The notes below the pieces were generated by a model, which worked only from the letters and a program-made list of their open reading frames with translations, had not been told where the DNA came from and did not search any database. Made by a program: the position numbers and the translations under genes. From Acidobacteriaceae bacterium (GTDB lineage: Bacteria; Acidobacteriota; Terriglobia; Terriglobales; Acidobacteriaceae): 41,438 nucleotides of DNA. Positions within the stretch are counted from its first letter, which is position 1. Every line of letters starts with the position of its first letter. The stretch is from the NCBI GenBank assembly GCA_027307045.1, contig DAHUXR010000035.1, forward strand, positions 1 through 41,438. The letters run 5' to 3'. Of this stretch, positions 33,527 through 40,693 are shown in pieces.

Positions 33527-33634
33527 ATGAACTTGAAGAAACTCCTGTGGACGCTTGCTGTGATTGTTCTGCTTGTTGTTCTTTGCAAGGCAATCCTGCC
33601 TGAATGGATTGTTTCCGGGTTTCATATCGACTGA
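33527..33634 (+). CDS. 35-residue single-pass membrane peptide downstream of SRP RNA
   Basis: This short ORF runs from ATG to TGA. It encodes MNLKKLLW, a hydrophobic helix (about 8-22, TLAVIVLLVVLC) and a short polar tail (KAILPEWIVSGFHID). The basic N-terminus and single helix suggest an N-in membrane peptide. It starts 16 nt after the predicted SRP RNA end. No Shine-Dalgarno sequence is apparent, so reality is uncertain. No family is known to me. Confidence 0.4.
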   Translation: MNLKKLLWTLAVIVLLVVLCKAILPEWIVSGFHID

Positions 33635-33734
33635 GTCTCTCGCATCCCACAGCTAGCCTTCACATCGCTACCGCTCGTCCCCAAAACCGCTTACAATATT
33701 TGGTTTACCCATACACTCACTTGGAGAAACTTTT

Positions 33735-34730
33735 TTGGCCAATCTTGTCCGCGCGAAAATCTCAGCTCTTGGAACTTATGTCCCACCGCGCCTTCTGACG
33801 AATGCCGACCTGGAAAAAATGGTCGAAACTTCCAATGAGTGGATCATTGAACGAACAGGAATCCGGCAACGGCACATTGTGGACAAGGGAGTAGCCACGT
33901 CTGACCTGGCGGTTGAAGCCGCGCAAAAAACATTGCAGGAGCGTGGCATTCCCGCCACCGAGATTGAGGCGATCTTTGTGGGTACAGTTACGCCGGACAT
34001 GCTTTTCCCGGCAACAGCTTGCATTGTCCAGGACAAGATTGGCGCCAAAGGCGCCTGGGGTTATGACATCTCAGCGGCCTGTTCCGGCTTTGTATACTCC
34101 TTGCAGACGGCGGTGAAATTTGTGGAGTCTGGCGCGCACAAGCGGGTGCTGGCGATTGGCGCGGACGTGATGACCTCCATCATCAACTACCAGGACCGAG
34201 CCACCTGCATCATCTTTGGCGATGGAGCCGGCGCTGTGCTGGTGGAGCCCGCGACAGACGACAATTATGTGATCGACTTTATTCATGAGGTGGATGGTTC
34301 CGGCGCATGCTCGCTGTTTATGCCCGGAGGCGGCAGCCGCAATCCCACCACGCATGAAACCGTGGAAAAGAAAATGCATTACGTCCATCAGGACGGGCAG
34401 GCGGTGTTTAAATACGCTGTCCGCAAAATGGCGGAAGCCTCAGAAGCCGTCCTCTCACGCAATGGATTTAAAGGCAGCGATGTGTCGTTGTTCGTTCCTC
34501 ATCAGGCGAATAAGCGAATTATTAAGTCTGCCGCCGACAGACTGGGACTAAAAGATGAGCGCATCATCATCAACATTGATGAGTTCGGCAACACCACTGC
34601 CGGAACCATTCCGCTGGCACTGGAAAGCGCGCGCCAGCAAGGCCGGCTCAAAAAAGGTGATCTGGTGCTGATTGCGGCTGTGGGAGCTGGGTTTACCGTG
34701 GGAGCAACGTTGTTGCGGTGGGCGTGCTAG
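33735..34730 (+). CDS. fabH: 3-oxoacyl-[acyl-carrier-protein] synthase III
   Basis: FabH condenses acetyl-CoA (or another acyl-CoA) with malonyl-ACP to start fatty acid synthesis. The catalytic triad is C116 in SAACSGF, His in VPHQANKRI and Asn in [26 protein letters not shown] is the characteristic N-terminal segment, and the C-terminal [14 protein letters not shown] is typical. The protein has 331 residues. The start is TTG at 33735, with TTGGAGAAAC (GGAG) about 8 nt upstream and TACAAT at 33692-33697 as a possible -10. Other fab genes are not adjacent. Confidence 0.95.
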   Translation: MANLVRAKISALGTYVPPRLLTNADLEKMVETSNEWIIERTGIRQRHIVDKGVATSDLAVEAAQKTLQERGIPATEIEAIFVGTVTPDMLFPATACIVQDKIGAKGAWGYDISAACSGFVYSLQTAVKFVESGAHKRVLAIGADVMTSIINYQDRATCIIFGDGAGAVLVEPATDDNYVIDFIHEVDGSGACSLFMPGGGSRNPTTHETVEKKMHYVHQDGQAVFKYAVRKMAEASEAVLSRNGFKGSDVSLFVPHQANKRIIKSAADRLGLKDERIIINIDEFGNTTAGTIPLALESARQQGRLKKGDLVLIAAVGAGFTVGATLLRWAC

Positions 34731-34744
34731 CATTTCGCGCCGCT

Positions 34745-34809
34745 GATTTCGCAGATAAACGCAGATCAAAAAACTTAGCTGCCAATTTCGCGGATAAACA
34801 CGAATCAAA
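34745..34809. repeat. two imperfect 26-nt direct repeats, period 39
   Basis: GATTTCGCAGATAAACGCAG with trailing ATCAAA (34745-34770) recurs as AATTTCGCGGATAAACACGA with ATCAAA (34784-34809). They lie in the 120-nt convergent gap between fabH and aspA. Similar GCAGATTT/CGCAGAT wording occurs at about 107-134, after the recN-like gene, and at about 4602-4625. It looks like a dispersed low-copy intergenic repeat. Confidence 0.5.
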
Positions 34810-34850
34810 TTGAATTCGCTCTTTTGCGCGTCCGTTCGCGGCCAATCTGT

Positions 34851-36284
34851 TTATTTGCGCTTAATATCCTCTCTCCGCTTTGCCGCCTCTTTCGGATACT
34901 GTGGCTCGGTCATGCTCACGGGATCGAGAATCTCTTCAATCTCTTTTTCCGTAAGCAGCTTTTTGTCGCGCGCAATGTCGATAATTGACCGCCCCGTCGC
35001 TACAGATTCCTTCACAATCTCCGCCGCCTTGGCATAGCCGATGTATGGATTGAGCGCGGTCGCGAGCGAGACGGTGCTCTGGGCATAAAAGGCATTGCGC
35101 TTTTCGTTGGCGGTGAGGCCCTTCACGCATTTATCGGTAAAGACGCGCAGCATGTTGGTGAGGATGGAGATGGATTGAAGGACGTTATAAGACATAGTGG
35201 GCATCATTACATTTAATTCAAGTTGACCGCCCTGAACAGCCATCGCTACAGCTGTGTCATTCCCGACGACCTGAAACGAAACCATCGCTGCCAGCTCCGG
35301 CATCACAGGATTAATTTTCCCCGGCATGATGGAAGATCCTGGCTGAAGACCCGGCAGATTTATTTCTGCAAAGCCTGTGTTAGGTCCTGAAGAAATCAAC
35401 CGCAAGTCGTTCGAAATGCGAATCACTTCCAGCGCCAGGTTGCGCAGGGCAGAAGAAACCTGCGACATGCATGCGTTCGATTGCATGGCCCAGCGCATGT
35501 CGGCTGCGGGCGTGAGTTTCTGGCTGGAGATTCTTGCCAGGTTGGCAACTGCTTTGGCGCGATAGTCAGGGTGTGTGTTGATGCCGGTGCCAACGGCGGA
35601 GCCGCCGAGTCCAAGCTCACGCAGCGAGTCACCGGCGTGGCGAATATCGTCAACGGCTTTGCGCGTAGCCATTCCGTAGGCCGCAAACTCTTGTCCGAGT
35701 CGGATCGGTACTGCGTCCTGCATGTGCGTGCGGCCAGATTTCATTACGTTGTGAAATTCCCTGGCCTTGGCTTCATACGCGGCGGCCAGTGCGTCGAGCA
35801 CTGGGTAGAGTTTTTCCAGCTCCAGCAACGTAGCCACGCGCATAGCGGTGGGGAAAACGTCATTGGTCGATTGTCCATAGTTCACATGATCATTGGGATG
35901 AACGGTGTACTCACCCAGCTTGCCGCCCATGAGTTCAGTAGCTCGGTTGGCGATGACTTCATTCGAATTCATGTGGAAGCTCACGCCGGCGCCGGCCTGA
36001 AACACATCCACCACGAAAGAGGCGTCCCACTTGCCGTCAACAACTTCTTTGGCGGCCTGCATGATTGCGTCGGCGCGTTTGTCGTCGACGAGGCCAAGCT
36101 CTTTATTTGCCTGCGCGGCGGCATATTTCACCATGCCGATAGCGCGAATCAGCGTGGGATTTGCGCGCATGCCTGAGATGGGATAATTTTCCACGGCGCG
36201 CGCTGTCTGCACGCCGTAATAAACGTCGGCGGGAATTTCCTTGATGCCGATAGAATCTTTTTCCTGGCGAAATTGCTGGGCCAT
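34851..36284 (-). CDS. aspA: aspartate ammonia-lyase (aspartase)
   Basis: AspA converts L-aspartate to fumarate and ammonia. The fumarase/aspartase signature GSSIMPGKINP is present, as are SSNDVFPTA-like GQSTNDVFPTAMRVA, KSGRTHMQDAVPI and GSAVGTGIN. The RAVENYPISG near the N-terminus and the EINLPGLQPGSS block are closer to aspartase than to class II fumarase, which is the main alternative. I start at the ATG at 36284 because AGAGGGACAG lies just upstream, giving 477 residues; an in-frame start at 36338 would add 18 residues without support. Confidence 0.9.
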   Translation of the reverse strand: MAQQFRQEKDSIGIKEIPADVYYGVQTARAVENYPISGMRANPTLIRAIGMVKYAAAQANKELGLVDDKRADAIMQAAKEVVDGKWDASFVVDVFQAGAGVSFHMNSNEVIANRATELMGGKLGEYTVHPNDHVNYGQSTNDVFPTAMRVATLLELEKLYPVLDALAAAYEAKAREFHNVMKSGRTHMQDAVPIRLGQEFAAYGMATRKAVDDIRHAGDSLRELGLGGSAVGTGINTHPDYRAKAVANLARISSQKLTPAADMRWAMQSNACMSQVSSALRNLALEVIRISNDLRLISSGPNTGFAEINLPGLQPGSSIMPGKINPVMPELAAMVSFQVVGNDTAVAMAVQGGQLELNVMMPTMSYNVLQSISILTNMLRVFTDKCVKGLTANEKRNAFYAQSTVSLATALNPYIGYAKAAEIVKESVATGRSIIDIARDKKLLTEKEIEEILDPVSMTEPQYPKEAAKRREDIKRK

Positions 36285-36320
36285 GCTGTCCCTCTTTTTA
36301 TGAGTGCGGAATGCGTATGC

Positions 36321-36335
36321 CCTCGCAAAGCGAGG
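36321..36335. other. short perfect hairpin upstream of aspA
   Basis: CCTCGC-AAA-GCGAGG forms a 6-bp perfect stem with a 3-nt loop. It lies between the aspA ATG and its -10 box, so it would fall in the aspA leader. There is no T-run, so it is not a plain terminator. Its CCTCGC/GCGAGG wording is shared with the inverted repeats at about 6.4 kb. Confidence 0.35.
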
Positions 36336-36346
36336 CAAAACTAGTG

Positions 36347-36352
36347 ATTATA
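36347..36352 (-). promoter_or_regulatory. -10 box (TATAAT) ahead of aspA
   Basis: Reading the minus strand, TATAAT lies 62 nt before the aspA ATG. The -35 region is not conserved. This gives a leader of about 55 nt containing the 36321-36335 hairpin. Confidence 0.4.
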
Positions 36353-36465
36353 ACTTGGCTTGCCGACGTTCTGAAATGGGCGCGGGCCAACTCGCAGCAG
36401 CGATTTCGCTACGAACCGGCGCGAGCAAGCCGCACACATTGCCATTGTATGATTGAAGAAAGATT

Positions 36466-36807
36466 ATGTTTGAAGGCATTCTATCTTTCCTGACCCCAAG
36501 CCCCAGGCGCTCTCAGGCGGACGAGAAGCTGGACGAAGCATTGAGCACCGCCACCCAGCTTGATCATTATTTCTTTTTCCCTGATCAAGCCGATGCCGAC
36601 CGTGCCGCGGAGCGCCTGCAAGAACGCGGATGGACGATTGAATCCGTCAGTCTGAATGCAGAAGTAGAGAAAGTTCAGCTCCAGGCGCGGCAACCGGGAC
36701 CAATTGAAAACCTGAACGCATTGCAAACCGAGCTTGACCTCTTGGCGGACGAATTCAACGGCGAATACGATGGCTGGCAGGTGCCGGGTGTGACCGAGCA
36801 TCTTTAG
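36466..36807 (+). CDS. RraB-domain protein (regulator of ribonuclease activity B family)
   Basis: The protein has 113 residues. The segment DHYFFFPDQADADRAAERLQ with RGW after it, and the C-terminal LLADEFNGEYDGWQ, match the RraB (DUF695-like) domain. E. coli RraB binds RNase E and modulates its activity; whether this protein does so is not known. The ATG at 36466 follows a TATGAT (36448-36453) by 12 nt with no clear Shine-Dalgarno sequence, another near-leaderless arrangement. It diverges from aspA. Confidence 0.8.
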   Translation: MFEGILSFLTPSPRRSQADEKLDEALSTATQLDHYFFFPDQADADRAAERLQERGWTIESVSLNAEVEKVQLQARQPGPIENLNALQTELDLLADEFNGEYDGWQVPGVTEHL

Positions 36808-36910
36808 CACCGCATCTTCCGCGCCAGCATTAGCAGAAGCCGGTTTAGCGGCAGCGTCTGAGCGGCTTTGCTCTCTGCCGTGCTCTCTGTCGCGCTCAAC
36901 AGATTGGCTT

Positions 36911-36916
36911 TACAAT
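36911..36916 (+). promoter_or_regulatory. -10 box (TACAAT) 7 nt before metC-like ATG
   Basis: TACAAT ends 7 nt before the ATG at 36924. No Shine-Dalgarno sequence is present. The transcript start would coincide with the ATG, predicting a leaderless mRNA as for folD. Confidence 0.4.
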
Positions 36917-36923
36917 TTCCACC

Positions 36924-38096
36924 ATGGCTAACAAGAAAGATTGGAAGACCAAACTCATTCATTCTGACGCCACCGTGCCGGAAGGGTTTCACGCGCTGGC
37001 GACGCCCGTCTATCGCGGATCGACCGTGGTATTTGAACACGCGGCCCAGGCCAGCGACCGCTGGAACCAGCTTGAGATCGGCTATACATATGGTCTTTAC
37101 GGCACGCCTACAACGCTGGAACTGGCGGCCAAAATCTGCGAACTGGAAAAAGGCTTTCGCACGTTTATCACTCCCGGCGGGCAGGCAGCAATCTCACTGA
37201 TCCATTTGGCGCTGCTCAAAGCTGGCGACCACGTGTTGCTGCCGGAAAGCATTTACGGGCCCAACAGAATGTTTTCCAACGGCGTGCTGCGCCGTTTTGG
37301 CGTTGAGGTTAGCTATTATCCGCCGGGCGCGGGCGCAGGTATCCGATCGGAGTTCAAGCCCAATACGCGCCTTGTGTGGTGTGAGAGTCCGGGGTCCATC
37401 ACCATGGAAGTGCAGGACCTGCCCGCGATCGCGCAGGCCGCGCATGAGCAAGGCGCGCTGGCGGTGCTGGACAACACATGGGCCGCTGGTATTTACCTGG
37501 ATGCGTTTGCCCTGGGCATGGACGTGACCATGCAGGCGCTGACCAAATATGTTGGCGGGCACAGTGATCTTTTGCTGGGTTCGGTCACGGTGCGCGACGA
37601 GAAAATTTACGAGCGTCTGGGCGAAACGCACCAGGTGCTGGGCTGCGCCGCGTCGCCCGATGATTGCAGCCTGGCGCTGCGCGGGCTCAAGACCATGGCC
37701 GTGCGGCTCAAGGCCGCGGAGCAAAACGCGCTGGCGCTGGCGCAATGGCTGAGCGCACGCCCGGAAGTTGAAACCGTTCTGCATCCTGCCTTGCCTTCCT
37801 GTCCCGGACACGAGCTGTGGAAGCGAGATTTCACCGGCTCGTCGGGTCTGTTCTCCGTGGTGTTCAAGCCACGGTACGGCAAAGAGCAGGTGCTGGCGTT
37901 CATAGATGCGCTGCGGTTGTTCAAGATCGGCTATAGCTGGGGCGGTGTTACCAGCCTGGTCATGACGTACGATCTCCAGTCGCCCAAGCGCCCCGCGTAC
38001 GGCAGCAGATTGGTACGTCTCTATACGGGGCTGGAGGCGATTGAGGATCTGTTGGCCGACGTGGAGCAGGCGCTGGCACGACTTACCGCCGATTAA
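36924..38096 (+). CDS. metC: cystathionine beta-lyase (Cys/Met metabolism PLP enzyme)
   Basis: This is a PLP-dependent enzyme of the cystathionine gamma-synthase/beta-lyase family, 390 residues. The PLP lysine is K208 in QALTKYVGGHSDLL. Phosphate contacts include TPGGQAAI and YTYGLYGTPTT; the arginine near the C-terminus is in SRLVRLYTGLE. ESPGSITMEVQD and DNTWAAGIYLDAF favour the MetC (beta-lyase) branch, in which it would make homocysteine from cystathionine. Family members are hard to separate by sequence alone, so gamma-synthase or a related lyase cannot be excluded. Confidence 0.88.
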   Translation: MANKKDWKTKLIHSDATVPEGFHALATPVYRGSTVVFEHAAQASDRWNQLEIGYTYGLYGTPTTLELAAKICELEKGFRTFITPGGQAAISLIHLALLKAGDHVLLPESIYGPNRMFSNGVLRRFGVEVSYYPPGAGAGIRSEFKPNTRLVWCESPGSITMEVQDLPAIAQAAHEQGALAVLDNTWAAGIYLDAFALGMDVTMQALTKYVGGHSDLLLGSVTVRDEKIYERLGETHQVLGCAASPDDCSLALRGLKTMAVRLKAAEQNALALAQWLSARPEVETVLHPALPSCPGHELWKRDFTGSSGLFSVVFKPRYGKEQVLAFIDALRLFKIGYSWGGVTSLVMTYDLQSPKRPAYGSRLVRLYTGLEAIEDLLADVEQALARLTAD

Positions 38097-38122
38097 CACT
38101 TCGAGACCAGACAAAACCCCGT

Positions 38123-38141
38123 AAAGGGCCGGTGCCTTTTT
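38123..38141 (+). terminator. probable intrinsic terminator after metC
   Basis: AAAGGGC and GCCTTTT pair around a CGGT loop (7 bp, one G-T), with the T-run forming part of the arm and continuing to 38141. It lies 27 nt after the metC stop. The convergent minus-strand nuclease fragment ends 13 nt further on, so it may act in both directions. Confidence 0.5.
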
Positions 38142-38153
38142 ACAAGTACCGGG

Positions 38154-38672
38154 CTAATCCTCTTCGTCTTCATCTTCCTCTTCATCTGTTGAATTGTCTT
38201 CATTGTTCATTAGGGTACTGAGTTCTATCACTTCCAGCGGACATCCGGGCCAGTTGTGCCGCCAGCAGACAATCGCGTCGCATTCTGAAATTGCATGATG
38301 GTGCAAAAGAAAATTCTTGCTCTCGAATTCGTATTCAAGCAGTACCGGCTGCCAGCGTCCGGGTTCCACTTCCCTCATGGCATTGCAGTCGGGGAAGGCG
38401 GACTGGATACGGGTCACCGCATAGCCTAGCTTTCGGCACATGGCGCCAAACAGAAAGATCACCCCGGCCTCGTTGGTGGGGGCATGGGTCAGAGGCCCTG
38501 ACGTCATCGGTGGCCCGTAGATTGGCCTGCCCGGTAGGATTCTTGGTTTTGTGCGGGGCCTGGGTTCGCCGGGATTTCTTCGTGGGTTTTTCGATTTCAA
38601 GTGCTTCGCGGCAATATCCAGCACGTCTTTCCATTTCTTTTCCAGGCCCGCTTTGTTTGCATACGCAATCAT
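38154..38672 (-). pseudogene. C-terminal nuclease-like part of a broken two-domain gene
   Basis: The open part runs from an internal ATG at 38672 to 38154 (172 residues). It starts inside a repeat unit (AYANKAGL), not at a natural start. The core at about 60-155 contains FPDCNAMREVEPGRWQPVLLEYEFESKNF, then HHHAISECDAIVCWRHNWPGCPLEVIEL. PDC, EYE and ESK resemble a PD-(D/E)XK-type nuclease core, which is an inference from pattern. The tail is very acidic (DEEEDEDEED). The upstream half lies in the same frame after a TAA at 38744-38742, so this is the second piece of one ancestral gene. No ribosome-binding site precedes the internal ATG. Confidence 0.7.
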
Positions 38673-38741
38673 TCCGCTGGGTATGTCCTTCCATCCTGCA
38701 AAGACCCGGCCAAACGGGCGGTAACTGTATCTGCCATGCAG

Positions 38742-39005
38742 TTAAAAGTCGGCCACTGTCGGTATCCTCCCCAGTTTCCGCACCACTTTGGCCCAGTCGA
38801 GGAACAGGTCTTCCACTCTCAGCCTGTAGCCATATCCTTGGCCTTCAAGACCGCAGGCGCGCAGGGTTTCGGCATAGTTGCCAAAATGCTTTCGGATGGC
38901 GAGCCGGCTGATCTTTGTGGTTTTCACCAGCTCCGTCAGTTGTATTGTCCTGCCCCGCTTCTTGGAGAGTTTCTGGATAACGGCGATGATTTCGTCTCTG
39001 GACAC
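38742..39005 (-). pseudogene. N-terminal homing-endonuclease-associated repeat part of the broken gene
   Basis: The fragment starts at GTG 39005, with GGAGG five nt upstream, and stops at TAA 38744-38742 after 87 codons. An in-frame TTG at 39017 is less likely. It holds one full unit (EIIAVIQKLSKKRGRT ... IRKHFGNYAETLRACGL) and the start of a second (LFLDWAKVVRKLGRIPT). These look like the helix-turn-helix repeats found with HNH/homing endonucleases. Past the TAA the same frame continues with LHGRYSYRPFGRVFAGW, the normal second half of the unit, so the stop is a nonsense mutation. The frame up to 38154 would give a 283-residue protein. Confidence 0.75.
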
Positions 39006-39463
39006 TGCATCCTCCAATGAAAATGCTCCAGAATTGTGGCCGGGCAGGGCTGGGCAAGGCTCCGCCTGTGGCAGGCCAATGGCATGCGAACCAGAGGCAA
39101 CGCCGGGTCATCATCAGGGCCAGCCGGTTCATCAGGGCATAACTATCCCTGTGAATGGACAGGCGCTGACAGCCGGCGCAAACCAATAGCGCAGGAGCCA
39201 AAGGCCGCAGGCACAAGACAAAGAGCCGGAGGCCGCCCTGTGGACACAACTTCTTGGAGTTTAGTTTTCTCTGACAGGACCGTGGACGCATACGGTACGC
39301 CCAAAGACCAGGAGGTTGCAGGCCTTTTTGGGTCGTCCCTGCCTGGGACTTCCCGCTCTGCCGTTGGCGTGGCAAAGAGCTTCAGCCGGCGCCGCTCCCG
39401 CCTGAAGTTAGATGAATCTTAGCAAACAATGAACGAAGAGTCAATAGGTAAAATTTACGGTTC
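39006..39463. other. gene-free interval of about 460 nt
   Basis: Open frames in both orientations exist here, but none has a ribosome-binding site, normal protein composition or a recognisable motif. I see a small inverted sequence (CCTGT...ACAGG near 39150-39170), but no terminal inverted repeats, integrase site or tRNA. It may be decayed accessory DNA between the broken nuclease and the restriction-modification locus. Confidence 0.5.
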
Positions 39464-40366
39464 CTACCGCGAAGATGGATCCTGATAGGTCAAAAGGAGG
39501 CGATCAGCAACTAATTCCTCTTCTAAAGATTGCCCGTTCATCTGAAACCGACGCAACATTGAGCGCCCGCAGTTCAAAAAAACTTCACGCTCGAAAAGAC
39601 CTTCGGGAATGGGAAGTTTGCAGTCGGTTTTACCCGATTTTTTAGTTCCGTCGATGCTTAGAGCAACGAAAACGCCTCTTTTTTTGCATCGGTCAATAAC
39701 TCTCATCAAGTTTGAAAGATCGAATGCTTGAGCTCCATAAAGGATACTTTGAGTGTGCGAATACGGCGGATCACAGTAAATTAGGTCGCCTTCCTTGGCC
39801 ATATCCATTGCTTGCTCGTAGTGGAGTCTGACGAAGTCCGCGCCTGCCGTGCGGTGATGCCAATCATCTACTCGCAAGCTGAAAGACTCCGGGCTGATCG
39901 GGTCATGAATGCCGCAAGGGGTTGACATGTAGCCGTCCGACTGCCGAAATCTGACGACGCCGCCATAGCAACTCCGACATAGAAAAAGAAGGTCTGCTCC
40001 GTTGGGTTTACTGTTGTAGGAGGCTTTAATGGATTCATAGCCGCTGACTTTATCCTTGGCGCTTTTGAATCGATGCCATCTCTCGGCGTACCAGGCTTTC
40101 AGCGTTACGGGGTCGCGACGCAGCATTGACCAGATTTCGATGAGTGGCAGGAAATTATCGGAGCCCAAGGCGTCGACGGGTGCGAGCGTTGCCAGCACCG
40201 CCCCGCTTCCAATGAACGGCTCGAAATAGCGACCGATATCATTCGGAAAAAGTGCGACAATCTCGTGCGCGAACCGCTGCTTGTTGCCAATCCATTTCAG
40301 CAACTGCCGCGAGAACGGTGCAACAGGACGGAGCGCGCTTTTCTCATCAAAAAGTATTAGCTGCAT
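39464..40366 (-). CDS. D12-class DNA N6-adenine methyltransferase (Dam-like, restriction-modification)
   Basis: The protein has 300 residues and transfers a methyl group from SAM to adenine in DNA. The SAM-binding motifs are KWIGNKQRF (24-32) and FEPFIGSGAV (48-57). The catalytic motif IV is DPPY at 199-202. The order (motif X, I, then a target-recognition region, then IV) is that of the alpha/D12 class, with the recognition domain at about 70-180. It is transcribed divergently from an Xre regulator and endonuclease, with about 90 nt between starts. It protects host DNA in a type II system; the recognition sequence cannot be read from the protein. Confidence 0.9.
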   Translation of the reverse strand: MQLILFDEKSALRPVAPFSRQLLKWIGNKQRFAHEIVALFPNDIGRYFEPFIGSGAVLATLAPVDALGSDNFLPLIEIWSMLRRDPVTLKAWYAERWHRFKSAKDKVSGYESIKASYNSKPNGADLLFLCRSCYGGVVRFRQSDGYMSTPCGIHDPISPESFSLRVDDWHHRTAGADFVRLHYEQAMDMAKEGDLIYCDPPYSHTQSILYGAQAFDLSNLMRVIDRCKKRGVFVALSIDGTKKSGKTDCKLPIPEGLFEREVFLNCGRSMLRRFQMNGQSLEEELVADRLLLTYQDPSSR

Positions 40367-40456
40367 CGCAGTACGGGCGGCTCTGTTTCCCTCTCTCGCA
40401 AAATGTATCCGATTTTGGGATATCAGTCAAGCCACCCTATCATCCTACCAAACCCT

Positions 40457-40693
40457 ATGAGCAAGCGCGGCGACAGACGAAAGCATTTACTCGATTTGTT
40501 CCGCCAAATCCGTGCGGAAGCCGGCCTTCGTCAAGTAGATCTCGCCAAAAAGCTCCGCCGTCCACAATCGTTTGTCAGTAAGTATGAATCAGGTGAGCGC
40601 CGCCTGGATCTTTTGGAGTTGCAGCAGGTTTGCACTGCCTTGCATATTTCTGTGACTGAATTCGTCAAGCGATTCGAGGGCGAGGAGCCATGA
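40457..40693 (+). CDS. Xre-family controller protein of the restriction-modification system
   Basis: The gene encodes 78 residues from the ATG at 40457; an in-frame ATG at 40403 is possible but would run into the methylase promoter region. The helix-turn-helix reads LRQVDLAKKLRRPQSFVSKYE, with the usual Q-DLA-L...SFVSK-E pattern, followed by LDLLELQQVC. Small Xre proteins between a methylase and an endonuclease often act as controller (C) proteins that delay endonuclease expression. Its stop overlaps the endonuclease start by 4 nt (ATGA), so the two are translationally coupled. I do not see a convincing C-box by eye. Confidence 0.85.
   Translation: MSKRGDRRKHLLDLFRQIRAEAGLRQVDLAKKLRRPQSFVSKYESGERRLDLLELQQVCTALHISVTEFVKRFEGEEP

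Noticed and set aside
37194..38114. 306-codon open frame antisense to metC
   Set aside because: It is the shadow of a GC-rich gene: the sense strand encodes a complete PLP enzyme, and the antisense protein is Gln/Arg/His-rich with no motif.
39036..39422. Open frames of 100-180 codons on both strands in the gap before the methylase
   Set aside because: They have no ribosome-binding sites and are low in protein-like features; the two strands give equally poor translations.
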